Shown here one piece after another: positions 18,989 to 27,366 of a stretch of 34,546 nt of DNA. Made by a program: the position numbers and the translations under genes. The stretch comes from Mesostigma viride. Lineage: Eukaryota; Streptophyta; Mesostigmatophyceae; Mesostigmatales; Mesostigmataceae. Position 1 is the first letter of the stretch. Each line of letters begins with the position of its first letter. The stretch covers positions 1-34,546 of the forward strand of contig RPFO01001437.1 in assembly GCA_009746045.1 (NCBI GenBank), read 5' to 3'. The notes beneath the pieces are model-generated. The model had not been told where the DNA came from. It searched no databases and worked only from the letters and a program-made list of their open reading frames with translations.

Positions 18989-20251
18989 CTACTTTTTCCT
19001 CGGCCTCAGCCGACGTCCGCCAGTCTCGCCACCCTGCCTCTCGTAAACGGCTCCTGTCAGTACGTCATGGCCCATCATGTCGCCAGCCCATTTACGTTTC
19101 TTAAATGAAGCGCCCTTCAGGAAACGAGTGATGTATGCTTGTCGCGTGGCGTCGATGCCTCCGTAAATCCGGTTGTAACGGGCGCTGTAGAGCTCGTGTT
19201 TGATCGGAATGCCAGGCTCTGATTCGAAAAGGAATTTCTGTCCAGCCTTAGCACGGGCATCTAACGCTTTGATGAGCTTTCCGTACTTCTTCGGGATGAC
19301 GACGTCATAAACTGGCATGCTGTGCTGCGTTTTGAAATTCTGGATGTAGAATCTCCTCTCGCTCGGGATGTAGCCGTTCTCGTGCGGTCCTAGCTCAGCG
19401 ACCGAGTCGACGATGCGCATCTGGTCGTGATTGTAACGCGTCGGTGGTAGATCTTCACCCGAGAGATAGATCAAGCCCATGAGCGCGGCGTCGGACGTGG
19501 GATCGGCTTCGTACTCTGCTTTGGCGATCTTCTGGAGCTGTTCGTACGTGTACCTCAGCGGCTTGTTCTCGGCACGGTCAAACCGTCTGTCCAGGTCACC
19601 AACCTTCAGCTCCCTGACGCGAGCAGTGTACGCGTCCGTAACGTGACTTGGGAGCCTCTTCTCGGGCGGCATCATTCGGTTCACGCCGTTGATGACCCCG
19701 AGGAGCTGCTTCTCATTCTCCCTCCAGGCGTCGTCCTTCGAGTGCTGGGTCTTGCGCTTGGGTTCTGATGTCTCGTGCACCACGCGAAGAACACGAGCTG
19801 TGTCGGCAAGGCAATCAACGGACTCGTACTGCGAGCACCCCAGTTTGTCGAGCAGGACCCGCATCCTGCCAATGTATCCCAAAGCGGTCTTGCGAGTCGC
19901 CCCGCGCTCCTTCGATGGCCTGCCACGCTCGTGCTGCTCTGGTCGCGCTTCCGCTGCGGCGACGGCCTCGTCGAAGGTCCAGTACCGCCCTCCTCCAGCT
20001 CGCGCAGGCGATTCCTCGTGGTGCGGTGGCTCCGGCGAGGGTGGAGAGGTCGCCTGCAAGCCGATTTTTTCCGCACACTCGGGGTTATTTGCGATCCATC
20101 GATCACTGGGATTCCAGACGCCCTTCTTGACCTTGCTTTTCGCCGAGATGCAGTTCGTCTGGTCGCGGGCGATTGCTCGCCTCTTCGCCTGGGCCCGTCG
20201 CCATTGCTCGCGACGCTCCTCTACGGTCACCGTCATCTGATGACTGAACAT
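18989..20251 (-). CDS. Tyrosine recombinase/integrase
   Basis: 420 residues, intact. The C-terminal half has the catalytic set of the phage-integrase/tyrosine recombinase family: R272 in PPTRYNHDQMRI, a likely K307, R370 in the DATRQAYITRF block, H395 in MMGHDV and the nucleophile Y403. The box II position that is usually His is Tyr here (Y373), a variation known in the family. The N-terminal half contains a basic segment and a helical core-binding region (about 95-200). It probably integrates or excises the PLV. Tyrosine recombinases replace retroviral-type integrases in many PLVs. The N-terminal coding region overlaps the end of the 20597 gene by 149 bases. Confidence 0.85.
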   Translation of the reverse strand: MFSHQMTVTVEERREQWRRAQAKRRAIARDQTNCISAKSKVKKGVWNPSDRWIANNPECAEKIGLQATSPPSPEPPHHEESPARAGGGRYWTFDEAVAAAEARPEQHERGRPSKERGATRKTALGYIGRMRVLLDKLGCSQYESVDCLADTARVLRVVHETSEPKRKTQHSKDDAWRENEKQLLGVINGVNRMMPPEKRLPSHVTDAYTARVRELKVGDLDRRFDRAENKPLRYTYEQLQKIAKAEYEADPTSDAALMGLIYLSGEDLPPTRYNHDQMRIVDSVAELGPHENGYIPSERRFYIQNFKTQHSMPVYDVVIPKKYGKLIKALDARAKAGQKFLFESEPGIPIKHELYSARYNRIYGGIDATRQAYITRFLKGASFKKRKWAGDMMGHDVLTGAVYERQGGETGGRRLRPRKK

Positions 20252-20597
20252 GAGACAATTTTTTGGCTCGAGGCTTTTTATACCCTACGGGGTGGATCCT
20301 TGGGCGCCCTCGAGGCCGTTTCGGTTCGTGTCGTTTTTCCGTTTTGGAGGGTGAGCGCCCACGTGGACGCCTGCGATCGCCCACCAAGGCGAGGATGGCC
20401 AATCGGATTTCGGGGCTCATGTCGTGACAGGTGGACGGAATCGTGTCGTGGTGGCCTGCTTCTTGAAGGATCCTGACGACACGTTCTAGAGTTTTCTGCC
20501 CCAGTCGAGAACCCGAACAATATCGGAGGAGTGCTTGGGTGTCCAACACGTACTCCTTCTCGGCGCCTGCGTATCGTTTGATGGACGGAATATCCAT
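20103..20597 (-). CDS. Hypothetical basic protein with AT-hook
   Basis: 164 residues from an ATG overlapped by an ATATACTAT motif (20596-20604). The N-terminal ~75 residues look folded and helical; the middle is very basic with an AT-hook-like KRPRGRPRIHP, suggesting binding to AT-rich DNA in the minor groove. I know no homologue. The last ~50 codons overlap the recombinase gene in another frame and look less protein-like. A single-base indel in the six-base run at 20259-20264 could have extended the frame artificially; without it the gene would stop near 20236. Possible roles are DNA architecture or regulation, by inference only. Confidence 0.55.
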   Translation of the reverse strand: MDIPSIKRYAGAEKEYVLDTQALLRYCSGSRLGQKTLERVVRILQEAGHHDTIPSTCHDMSPEIRLAILALVGDRRRPRGRSPSKTEKRHEPKRPRGRPRIHPVGYKKPRAKKLSHVQSSDDGDRRGASRAMATGPGEEASNRPRPDELHLGEKQGQEGRLESQ

Positions 20598-20619
20598 AGT
20601 ATATCATGTTCAGAGAAAA

Positions 20620-21503
20620 TTATTTTATCGAGAGAAATGTATTGAAGTTTCGACGAAACATTTTTTTCGGGTCGCGCTGGTCGAAGTCGACAGCGAAGAA
20701 GTCGTGAGGATCGTCCTTGACGGCGTGGTCCCATAGCGCGAGAAACTCGTCCGGCGCCACAGCCCCCGCGCTCTCTTCCGCGATCTGTCGCGCGGCTCGA
20801 TGGTCCTTCGTTCTGAACAGCGCAAGAAACGATATATTCGCTCGCACTGCTCGTGGTACGCCACCGCTTGTGTACGCCTGTGTCAGGAAAATCATGCTCG
20901 TGAGGAAGTGTCTGTGTTTGAACGCGAAAGCCGCAACAGCGTTTTTGCTAGAGCTCTGATAGAGGGCACTGCCTTGCATGTCGTCTATCAGAATGAGCGA
21001 CGAAGGAGGACCGTGCTCGAACCTTGTCGCAGGTTTATCCCAGTTCATTGCATCAAGGCGTAGGTACATGGAGAGGTCCATGAGTTCTGCGTTTTTTTCC
21101 CATCCACGTATTCGCGTTTGAACGTTTCCCAGACCTTGAGATCGTCCTTGTACCTCTCGTATTCGTGGAGGTCAGACTTTATATGATCTATCATCCCATC
21201 GAATGCCAGGTTAGAGTAGACTTCCATCGTCATAGCTGGTTCCGGGAGCTCCTTGTATTTTGGCTCCGTGTGGGCACTCCCTGAAATGAGGTACAGCTTG
21301 TCGAATGAGTTGTTAGCAAAGTAAGCCTTCGCCATGTTGACTGCCGATGTAGTTTTCCCAGACCGTCGAGCTCCGCAGAAGTTTGCGATGAAATGAAGAC
21401 TCGGCATATTCGGTGGAGCAGGACGCTGTGGGGCGTATCGTTGCTTGATGTCTTTGTTCTCAAGTGAATGAATTCGTCGCTCTTCGATGATAGCCATTAT
21501 CAT
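20620..21503 (-). CDS. Genome-packaging ATPase (A32/FtsK-HerA type), frameshifted
   Basis: Two overlapping frames together make one ~294-residue ATPase. The first (21045-21503) carries the Walker A loop GARRSGKTT at residues 44-52. The second (20620-21081) carries Walker B SLILIDDMQG at its residues 28-37, followed by FLTQ, which suits the sensor position. The frame change coincides with a run of seven A (plus strand T7, 21092-21098); one missing base explains it. The enzyme would pump the genome into the capsid and is a PLV hallmark. The break may be sequencing error, real inactivation or, less likely, programmed slippage. The start may be at 21503 or six bases further in. Confidence 0.82.
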
Positions 21504-21515
21504 TCTGAAGACATT

Positions 21516-22042
21516 TTAATCGTCCAGACTAGCAAGGAGAGACGCGCGGATGGCGGCCATGCGCATCTCGTATGGCGTCATCGCGACAGGTGGCGGTGGT
21601 GGAGGTGGGAGCTGTCGGGTCTTGATCGGGGGTGGCGGAGAGTCCGGCTCTGTCTCCTTGGGCTTTCGACCCCGTCTTGGTTTTGGCGTGTCGGCGGGGG
21701 TTGAGGCGACGAATCTTCAGCGAGAAGGCGTTCAATCCGCGATTTGTTGCGGGCTTCTTGCAGCTCGAGTTCGACTAGCCTTTGCCGCTGAATCTCCAAT
21801 TCCTTTGCAAGGACCTTTCGTTTCGTTATCTCTGCCTCCTTTTCCTCGTTTCGTCTCTTCTCCCTCTCGGCTTTTGCGCGTTGCTGGTAAACCCTCATTT
21901 TGTCGCGAAGGGCTTTTTTCTGTTCATCATTCAGCGGTTGTCCCTTTCGAATTGTCTTGACCAGGTCAACCTGCTCTTCCCGCGTCTCGGCGAAGGTTTC
22001 GTCTTGGTAGCTCGTTGGGGTCTCTGAAGCCTCAGAGGCCAT
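21516..22042 (-). CDS. Coiled-coil, proline-rich protein, frameshifted
   Basis: The first ~110 residues are highly charged and helical (about 40-115, many Glu, Lys, Arg and heptad Leu), a clear coiled coil. The frame then runs out into arginine-rich nonsense ending near 21578. One base missing from the five-C run (plus strand G5, 21706-21710) would restore a more protein-like tail with an AT-hook-like RRGRKPK, a proline stretch and a helical end stopping at 21516, 13 bases before the ATPase start. No family recognised. It is the first gene of the leftward block and shares a 24-bp divergent promoter with the 22067 gene. A scaffold or DNA-binding role is a guess. Confidence 0.55.
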
Positions 22043-22066
22043 GTTTATATTCTAGGTAGATAATAA
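22043..22066. promoter_or_regulatory. Divergent promoter between the two gene blocks
   Basis: Only 24 bp separate the start codons of the leftward coiled-coil gene and the rightward 921-residue gene. The gap is AT-rich, with TTTATATTCTA towards one side and AGATAATAA towards the other. Any core promoter must lie here or inside the 5' ends of the two genes. Confidence 0.5.
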
Positions 22067-24832
22067 ATGGTCGTTCTAACAACATTGAGCAGACCGACCA
22101 ATCTCGCCACCGGGTTAACGCTCGACCCTGAAATGGAGGAGCGTGTTTCTAACATCGAAACAGACATAGATGGGCTTCAAGCTAGCGTTACGTTACTTCT
22201 TGGCACTTCACATCCATTCGATGAGTCACTCGTTGTCGACGGATTCAAAATTTTCTACCCGAGCCAGCCGACAAATGTGCGACTCGGAGACAATTACGAC
22301 GACGAGACCGCAAGCGACCCATCGGAACTTGCTTACAGTCTCGTCGTGAATGGGTATTCCTATTTTAAATCAGGGACTACTTTAGTCGACGATCTCACTC
22401 TAAATGAACCTTACCTTACGGCGAAAGTGGGAGCAACCCAGTACCACGTCTTCGACTTTAGCCCTGATACGTTGCTAGACCCTGGTGGCAGAGTCCTGAC
22501 CCGCGCGCAATTGGACTACCTTTTTGACCAACACGGGGTAGGCAAAACGTCGATAGCTAACTTGAACGGGGATTTCGTCCTCCATCTCGAAGACGGGACG
22601 ACCGTGTCGCACCAAAACGCGTTCAACGTCATCAATGACCAGGATGTGCGAGTCCAGCTGCCCTACAACGTTACGAATGGCGACGCGAGTGGAATCTGTA
22701 AGTTTACCTATCGCGACTACCACACGACCCAGGCGCGCACGGGGGAGAGCGTTGTGGACGGAGAGGTAGGATATCCATACTTTTCCGACTCTTTCTATGG
22801 TCTCGGCGGATCTCGATTTAACGGCCTCCCTCTCCGCGTGGAGTTGTTGTCTTTCGCCACGATTCGCGACGACAACCGCCGCCTTCCACTAACTGGGAGA
22901 TCCTTCACCATCACGCGTACATACTCGCCACTGACGGACTGGCGAATGGGTCCGATTGACCCTGTGAACGCACTCTACTGGAGCACCAATCCAACCACCG
23001 CTAATTGGGAGGTCGTAGAGGGAACGACCCTCAAACAGGGCATAAAGATGACGACCCCCTTCGCATACCAACGCAAACTCCCCATCAGGTGGTACATGAA
23101 TTCCACCCAGCTCACGCCGACCACTCCGACCATCGGCGGAGTCTCCCTCTCGCAAAACGGGGGACTGCGCGGGGAAGACGCCGTAATCACCGCGCCAGTC
23201 GCGGCAGATAGTAACAAGTATATGAACTACGAGATAGACGTCTACAACGACTCGACCCTCACCTCCTACACCACCCACAAAGGAGGGGTGATGGTATGCG
23301 TTTCAAAAATGAGCCAACTGCACTCCGGCATCCGGACACCAAGTTCCTACATTTCATATCTAAATCCTGTAAAAATCGCGATCAACGGCGTCTACGCAGA
23401 CCATGATGTGGGGTGGGGAAAGTCGTTGCCTCCTCTCACCGGTTTTCATCTGTTGGCGAACGGAGTATCTCAAGGGGCCTTGGATGGGACGTTGAAGACA
23501 ACGACGTTTCAAAATCCATCCGAAGGCGATGATGTAGAACTCAGATACAGGATCGTAACCGTAAAGGACTCGCCAAACCTGTCAGGAGAGACCGTGGAGA
23601 TAGACGGCCCCGCTACGACGCTCCATTCTCTAGAATCATTCTCGCGCCACTCCGTGACCACGCTGCAAGCAGAAGCTTCGAAATACTACTTTGAAGGGTC
23701 TCCCGAAAAATTCTTTTTTGTAAAAACAGCCACTCCGGCACCAAGCAAATGTGTTGTTTTTTCAGAGCAGCTCATCGACGGCCCATTTCTATTGTGTTTT
23801 CGGCTATATTTGGGCAGCAACGATGCTTTCGTCTCGTTTGCAGAAAATACTATGTCTTTGACGAATAAATATCACCCGGCCACGACAGATGCCCATCAGA
23901 ATTGGAGAAATGCGGCTACGACGCATTGGGGTATGCTGGGTATCAATCTGCACCATAGTGACTATGCACTCGACCTGTTTGACAATCTGAAGTCGAAGGT
24001 TCGATACACGTTAAACTCATCATGGAGACAACAAAACAGCTACTGGGTGGCATTTCGAAGAAAATCGGATGGGAAGGTGGAGCGTTATATATCCAAAACA
24101 ACTCCTCAAGAACTTAGTGACATGACTAAAATCTCAAACTCGTCCGGTATATTTACAACCACTCCTACAGACATTCTTGACCCGTACATTCCGATGCCCC
24201 TCCGACCAGTCTTCCACTTGAGCGGAGAGTACCACGGCGCGTATGTCTGGCCAATCAAAGATGACCTACAAGACATAGAGTTCGACTCTCTAAAAACCAA
24301 CAACCCATCCGGATCGTACACAGCCGTCGGAGACGTGTTGGAGCTGCGTCACAGGTCCACCTCGTCGAGGAATTGTAGCATTTTTGGCAAATATAGCGTC
24401 ACAAAACCCGTACCGGGTGTGGCGGATACTTGGTTTAAGGAGCTAACACTCACGAATGAGAGTGTCATCCGCACGGTTGTTAAGTGTCCCGATGTTCAAT
24501 ACGGCGTGCAAATGAACCAATATACTGCCAAAATATATGGGATTCTACCAGCTCGTCAGTCGGTAAGGAAGTTTTATGTAAGACTTGGATTTTCAAACAC
24601 CAAGTTGAGCAATGATCCGTTGCTTATCAGCGTAGTCGTTGGAGAAGCGTGGACTGGCGGTTTTTCTACAACGACAATATCAAAATCCTCGTCGTACGTT
24701 GACATAACCTGTGATCATATTTCACTGGTTGATCCTCCAGTTACTGGTATGATCCATTTGGCGACCGTGACGTTCCAGGTATTAGATCCAACAGTATCTG
24801 GCCCGACCCGCTTTTATTTGCTTCTAGCCTAA
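22067..24832 (+). CDS. Large probable virion protein (fibre/spike candidate)
   Basis: 921 residues, intact and the longest gene of the rightward block. I do not recognise a family. A short heptad segment near residues 21-46 (PEMEERVSNIETDIDGLQ) could form a trimeric coiled coil, as at the base of viral fibres. The rest is rich in Thr, Ser, Asn, Tyr and Val with alternating hydrophobic patterns, typical of all-beta virion or receptor-binding proteins. No signal peptide or membrane segment is evident. Its position at the head of the structural block and its size suit an exposed capsid appendage; this is inference. Confidence 0.75.
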   Translation: MVVLTTLSRPTNLATGLTLDPEMEERVSNIETDIDGLQASVTLLLGTSHPFDESLVVDGFKIFYPSQPTNVRLGDNYDDETASDPSELAYSLVVNGYSYFKSGTTLVDDLTLNEPYLTAKVGATQYHVFDFSPDTLLDPGGRVLTRAQLDYLFDQHGVGKTSIANLNGDFVLHLEDGTTVSHQNAFNVINDQDVRVQLPYNVTNGDASGICKFTYRDYHTTQARTGESVVDGEVGYPYFSDSFYGLGGSRFNGLPLRVELLSFATIRDDNRRLPLTGRSFTITRTYSPLTDWRMGPIDPVNALYWSTNPTTANWEVVEGTTLKQGIKMTTPFAYQRKLPIRWYMNSTQLTPTTPTIGGVSLSQNGGLRGEDAVITAPVAADSNKYMNYEIDVYNDSTLTSYTTHKGGVMVCVSKMSQLHSGIRTPSSYISYLNPVKIAINGVYADHDVGWGKSLPPLTGFHLLANGVSQGALDGTLKTTTFQNPSEGDDVELRYRIVTVKDSPNLSGETVEIDGPATTLHSLESFSRHSVTTLQAEASKYYFEGSPEKFFFVKTATPAPSKCVVFSEQLIDGPFLLCFRLYLGSNDAFVSFAENTMSLTNKYHPATTDAHQNWRNAATTHWGMLGINLHHSDYALDLFDNLKSKVRYTLNSSWRQQNSYWVAFRRKSDGKVERYISKTTPQELSDMTKISNSSGIFTTTPTDILDPYIPMPLRPVFHLSGEYHGAYVWPIKDDLQDIEFDSLKTNNPSGSYTAVGDVLELRHRSTSSRNCSIFGKYSVTKPVPGVADTWFKELTLTNESVIRTVVKCPDVQYGVQMNQYTAKIYGILPARQSVRKFYVRLGFSNTKLSNDPLLISVVVGEAWTGGFSTTTISKSSSYVDITCDHISLVDPPVTGMIHLATVTFQVLDPTVSGPTRFYLLLA

Positions 24833-24879
24833 GCTACTATTATGGTTCAAGCCTGTCGTCAATTGGCGGCAATCACGGG

Positions 24880-25350
24880 ATGGACGTGGCCCTGTATGAA
24901 GATGTCCGAGAAACTAGGCGTATATCGCACACGATATTGGAAGCAGATTCTTTGGTCGGTCTGAGGCAGCCCATATACGACTACCCGCTTCCGCAATTTT
25001 GGCACGGCGCCCCTGTGGCCGTGATGTCTTTCCACGACCCGGCCACACAATCGGAACTAACTCTTCCGACCGCGTTGACCAATATCCTTGTCAGGTTAAC
25101 ATTTGATAACAACCCACCAACGATTCTCGACATATCAAACCCATATCGCTTAACGGCTAGCGGCCTGTCCGTCTGGCCGGTAAACGTTATAATTGGCAGC
25201 AACTGGAATGTTGTTTCAGGATACGAGGAGGATGACGGGGTGTTTGAAATCGCATTGCGGATTCCTCGCATCACCACTGACACGTCAACAAACATAGCTC
25301 TCTACGGCGTTTTGCAAGTCGCGCGCTGGAAAAATGGCCGTGTCGACTAA
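24880..25350 (+). CDS. Hypothetical beta-rich protein
   Basis: 156 residues from an ATG at 24880. The frame is open further upstream, but I see no other ATG, so the start is the best available. The sequence is beta-rich, without Cys and without membrane segments. It follows the large fibre-like gene after 47 bp, which suggests another virion component such as a fibre partner or small jelly-roll. I recognise no family. Confidence 0.55.
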   Translation: MDVALYEDVRETRRISHTILEADSLVGLRQPIYDYPLPQFWHGAPVAVMSFHDPATQSELTLPTALTNILVRLTFDNNPPTILDISNPYRLTASGLSVWPVNVIIGSNWNVVSGYEEDDGVFEIALRIPRITTDTSTNIALYGVLQVARWKNGRVD

Positions 25351-25370
25351 CAAGACCCTCACTTGGACGT

Positions 25371-25397
25371 TATAAAAATCTATGATTATATGCAGAA
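25371..25397 (+). promoter_or_regulatory. AT-rich intergenic motif before 25398 gene
   Basis: TATAAAAATCTAT starts at 25371. Related TAAAAA(A)TAT-type words occur just before the starts of the major capsid gene (27348-27358), the 28700 gene (28668-28680) and the 28897 gene (28860-28871). It may be a shared promoter element or a 3'-end signal, since it often overlaps the preceding stop codon. Confidence 0.35.
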
Positions 25398-25901
25398 ATG
25401 GCAAGGCGTCAGAAATCAGCACGGCGCCGTCCTTCAAGTAAAAGGGGAAAACCGAAGCGTAAGGTCGCACCCCAGTCGCAGGTGACCGCTTCATCGACCA
25501 ACACCATTGTCATCCACAGCGCGCCGGTCCGAAGAGCGGTGAACAAAGGGAAGGTCGCAGAGGCGCGAGGGTTCAAGGATGCCCTTCTCATGGCGTCAGT
25601 GATGGCGAACTCTAGACCGGTCGCGTACCCCCCATTGTCCGCGTATGCCCAACCGGCCCCTGTCGCGCCGGCTCCCGAACCGGTTGTCGTCGATGAAGCA
25701 GTGGCGGCACCCCCGGAGCCTGCGGGTGTACCTGTCGGGAAACGAGTCCAGGTGGGAGGCGCGAGGTGGAAATGCCCACAACCCGGGTGTAAGAGCACGT
25801 TCGCAAACGAAAAAAACCTCCTGCTGCATCTCAGGAGGGTCCACAACACGGTCGTGGGAATTCCAAAAGAAGGCGCTGAAAAAAATCTCACAGAAGAGTA
25901 A
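25398..25901 (+). CDS. C2H2 zinc-finger basic protein
   Basis: 167 residues. The N-terminal 25 residues are strongly basic (Arg/Lys-rich, like a nuclear-targeting or DNA-condensing tail). The middle is Pro/Ala/Val-rich and probably flexible. The C-terminus holds one C2H2 finger: C126, C131, H144, H149 (C-x4-C-x12-H-x4-H) with the usual Phe and Leu positions. The arrangement suggests a DNA-binding core protein packaged with the genome or a transcription regulator. The stop codon is separated from the next ATG by only two bases, so the two are probably co-expressed. Confidence 0.72.
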   Translation: MARRQKSARRRPSSKRGKPKRKVAPQSQVTASSTNTIVIHSAPVRRAVNKGKVAEARGFKDALLMASVMANSRPVAYPPLSAYAQPAPVAPAPEPVVVDEAVAAPPEPAGVPVGKRVQVGGARWKCPQPGCKSTFANEKNLLLHLRRVHNTVVGIPKEGAEKNLTEE

Positions 25902-25903
25902 AC

Positions 25904-26248
25904 ATGAGCAGCCCGCTGTTCACTGACGCCGAGATGCTCGAGATCTCTCAATGGATGACCCTCCATCCAAATGTCCCACGAGAGTTCATTGAGGCAGCCA
26001 TGCTCTACTGTAAGAAGAAGCCACTCACAGGGAAGACAAGGCGCGCCATGAAAAGGGCATCGGCGAAAATTGAGGAAGGCGTCGTCAAGGTTTTTGGGAC
26101 AAACGAAATTACTTCTGAGCTATTGTCAGAAGAAGTGGCCGATGAAGGAGTTCATCCAGGAAACGCTGACACTCACTCTTCGCACGGAGAACCGAACTCG
26201 CGGGACGCTAGTGGATCCGGTATGGGACATCCCGGCGGGACTCCTTGA
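25904..26248 (+). CDS. Small hypothetical protein overlapping penton gene
   Basis: 114 residues from an ATG two bases after the previous stop. The first ~85 residues look like a real helical, charged protein; the last ~30 (Gly/Ser/His-rich) overlap the penton gene in another frame and may be incidental. Family unknown. Either the two genes truly overlap by 107 bases or a small indel has shifted this frame past its proper stop. Confidence 0.5.
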   Translation: MSSPLFTDAEMLEISQWMTLHPNVPREFIEAAMLYCKKKPLTGKTRRAMKRASAKIEEGVVKVFGTNEITSELLSEEVADEGVHPGNADTHSSHGEPNSRDASGSGMGHPGGTP

Positions 26249-27005
26249 CGATTATCACGACGTCGGGCTTACCCTCATGACCATCCCGTTTGAACAGACT
26301 CACATCAGCGAAGGAAACCGATACTTCACTGTCCGTTTGTCTGGCAGCGAGTCCCCTACGAAGGTGACCTTGCCGCTCGGCTCGTACACGACTATCGAAA
26401 ACCGAAAAAACATAGAGGAAGCTTTGAAGGCGGTAGATCCTGGGTTCTCGGTCACGTACAACAGGGCGACTAGTCTTTTTACCGTGACAAATGCCACCGA
26501 GTTCTCTGTCGCGGTGGATGAGCCCACGGGCCGGGTGTTGGGGCTCATGGAAGGATCATATCCTTTCACAGGTGTCCTCGCTAGCAACCGGCCAGCAACG
26601 AATGGGAGACTGAGAATGGTGTATGTATACAGCGACATCGTTCGAGGAAACGTGATATCATCGTCGACAGGCACGGGATATGGAGGCCTTTTGGCCGTCT
26701 GTCCCAACATGTCGCAGTTCTTAGAACCCATTGTTTGGCAGGCAGCGACCCCTTTGTGGCAGCATCTCAAGGACTCTCCCAGCAACATCACGATCCGACT
26801 GCTCGACGAGGACGACGCTCCTATAACTGTCTACTCGGATTGGGCTCTTCAGCTCTCCTTCCGCATAAGCCCTCAGAAGGCGATGGGAATAGAGGCGAGG
26901 AAGATCGGGAGCGTTTTGAAGTATATGGCCCTTGACAGGACCGTCCAGCCACAAACCAGATTTATTTCTCAGCCATCTAGTACTATCGAGGACGATGAAA
27001 GTTAA
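26142..27005 (+). CDS. Penton / minor capsid protein
   Basis: 287 residues from the ATG at 26142; the same frame is open back to 26070 but only from a TTG. The protein has the layout seen in minor capsid proteins of PLVs and adintovirus/Polinton relatives. There is an N-terminal beta region, then the LPLGSYTTIEN..NIEEALK block. A short LGLMEG block follows where relatives have 'LGF', then VYVYSDIVRGN, and near the end a beta strand leading to LQLSFRI. It would form a jelly-roll pentamer at the capsid vertices. It directly precedes the pVI-like and major capsid genes, the usual PLV cluster. No frameshift seen. Confidence 0.8.
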   Translation: MKEFIQETLTLTLRTENRTRGTLVDPVWDIPAGLLDDYHDVGLTLMTIPFEQTHISEGNRYFTVRLSGSESPTKVTLPLGSYTTIENRKNIEEALKAVDPGFSVTYNRATSLFTVTNATEFSVAVDEPTGRVLGLMEGSYPFTGVLASNRPATNGRLRMVYVYSDIVRGNVISSSTGTGYGGLLAVCPNMSQFLEPIVWQAATPLWQHLKDSPSNITIRLLDEDDAPITVYSDWALQLSFRISPQKAMGIEARKIGSVLKYMALDRTVQPQTRFISQPSSTIEDDES

Positions 27006-27351
27006 TTTTGGAGCAATCGGAAACGTGGCTAGACGCGTGGGAGAGTTTGCCGGCAACGCTATCAAGAGGGTCGGCGACGGGGCGGCCATCGTGTCAGCTG
27101 TCAAGAAAGCCGGGCACGTCGCTGGCGAAGTCATCTCAAAAATTGGCGACGGGGCGCGGGCTGCCAAACAGGCGGCGGGCATTGTCGATTCCGCGCTCGG
27201 ACACATCCCATCCAACATGATCGCGAAGAGTACGCTGCTCGGGAAAGCGTACTCGGTCGCAAACACTGGTCTGAGCGCCTTGTCCAACCTCGAAAGACGG
27301 GTTGATGGAGCGAAGGTAAAAAATCCCATACTCGGCCAGCTTCTTCAGTAA
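26995..27351 (+). CDS. Small amphipathic protein (pVI-like candidate)
   Basis: 118 residues from the ATG at 26995, overlapping the end of the penton gene by 11 bases. It is rich in Ala, Gly, Val and Lys, with an N-terminal amphipathic helix (about residues 5-45) and a second helical stretch to about 75. Polinton, adintovirus and adenovirus genomes often carry a small membrane-active pVI-like protein next to the capsid genes; size, composition and position suit that. The match is by analogy, as there is no signature motif. Confidence 0.6.
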   Translation: MKVNFGAIGNVARRVGEFAGNAIKRVGDGAAIVSAVKKAGHVAGEVISKIGDGARAAKQAAGIVDSALGHIPSNMIAKSTLLGKAYSVANTGLSALSNLERRVDGAKVKNPILGQLLQ

Positions 27352-27366
27352 AAATATCTCATTCGA
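27348..27366 (+). promoter_or_regulatory. AT-rich motif before major capsid gene
   Basis: GTAAAAATATC at 27348-27358 overlaps the stop codon of the previous gene and ends nine bases before the capsid ATG. It is one of four similar words in the rightward block. Confidence 0.35.
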
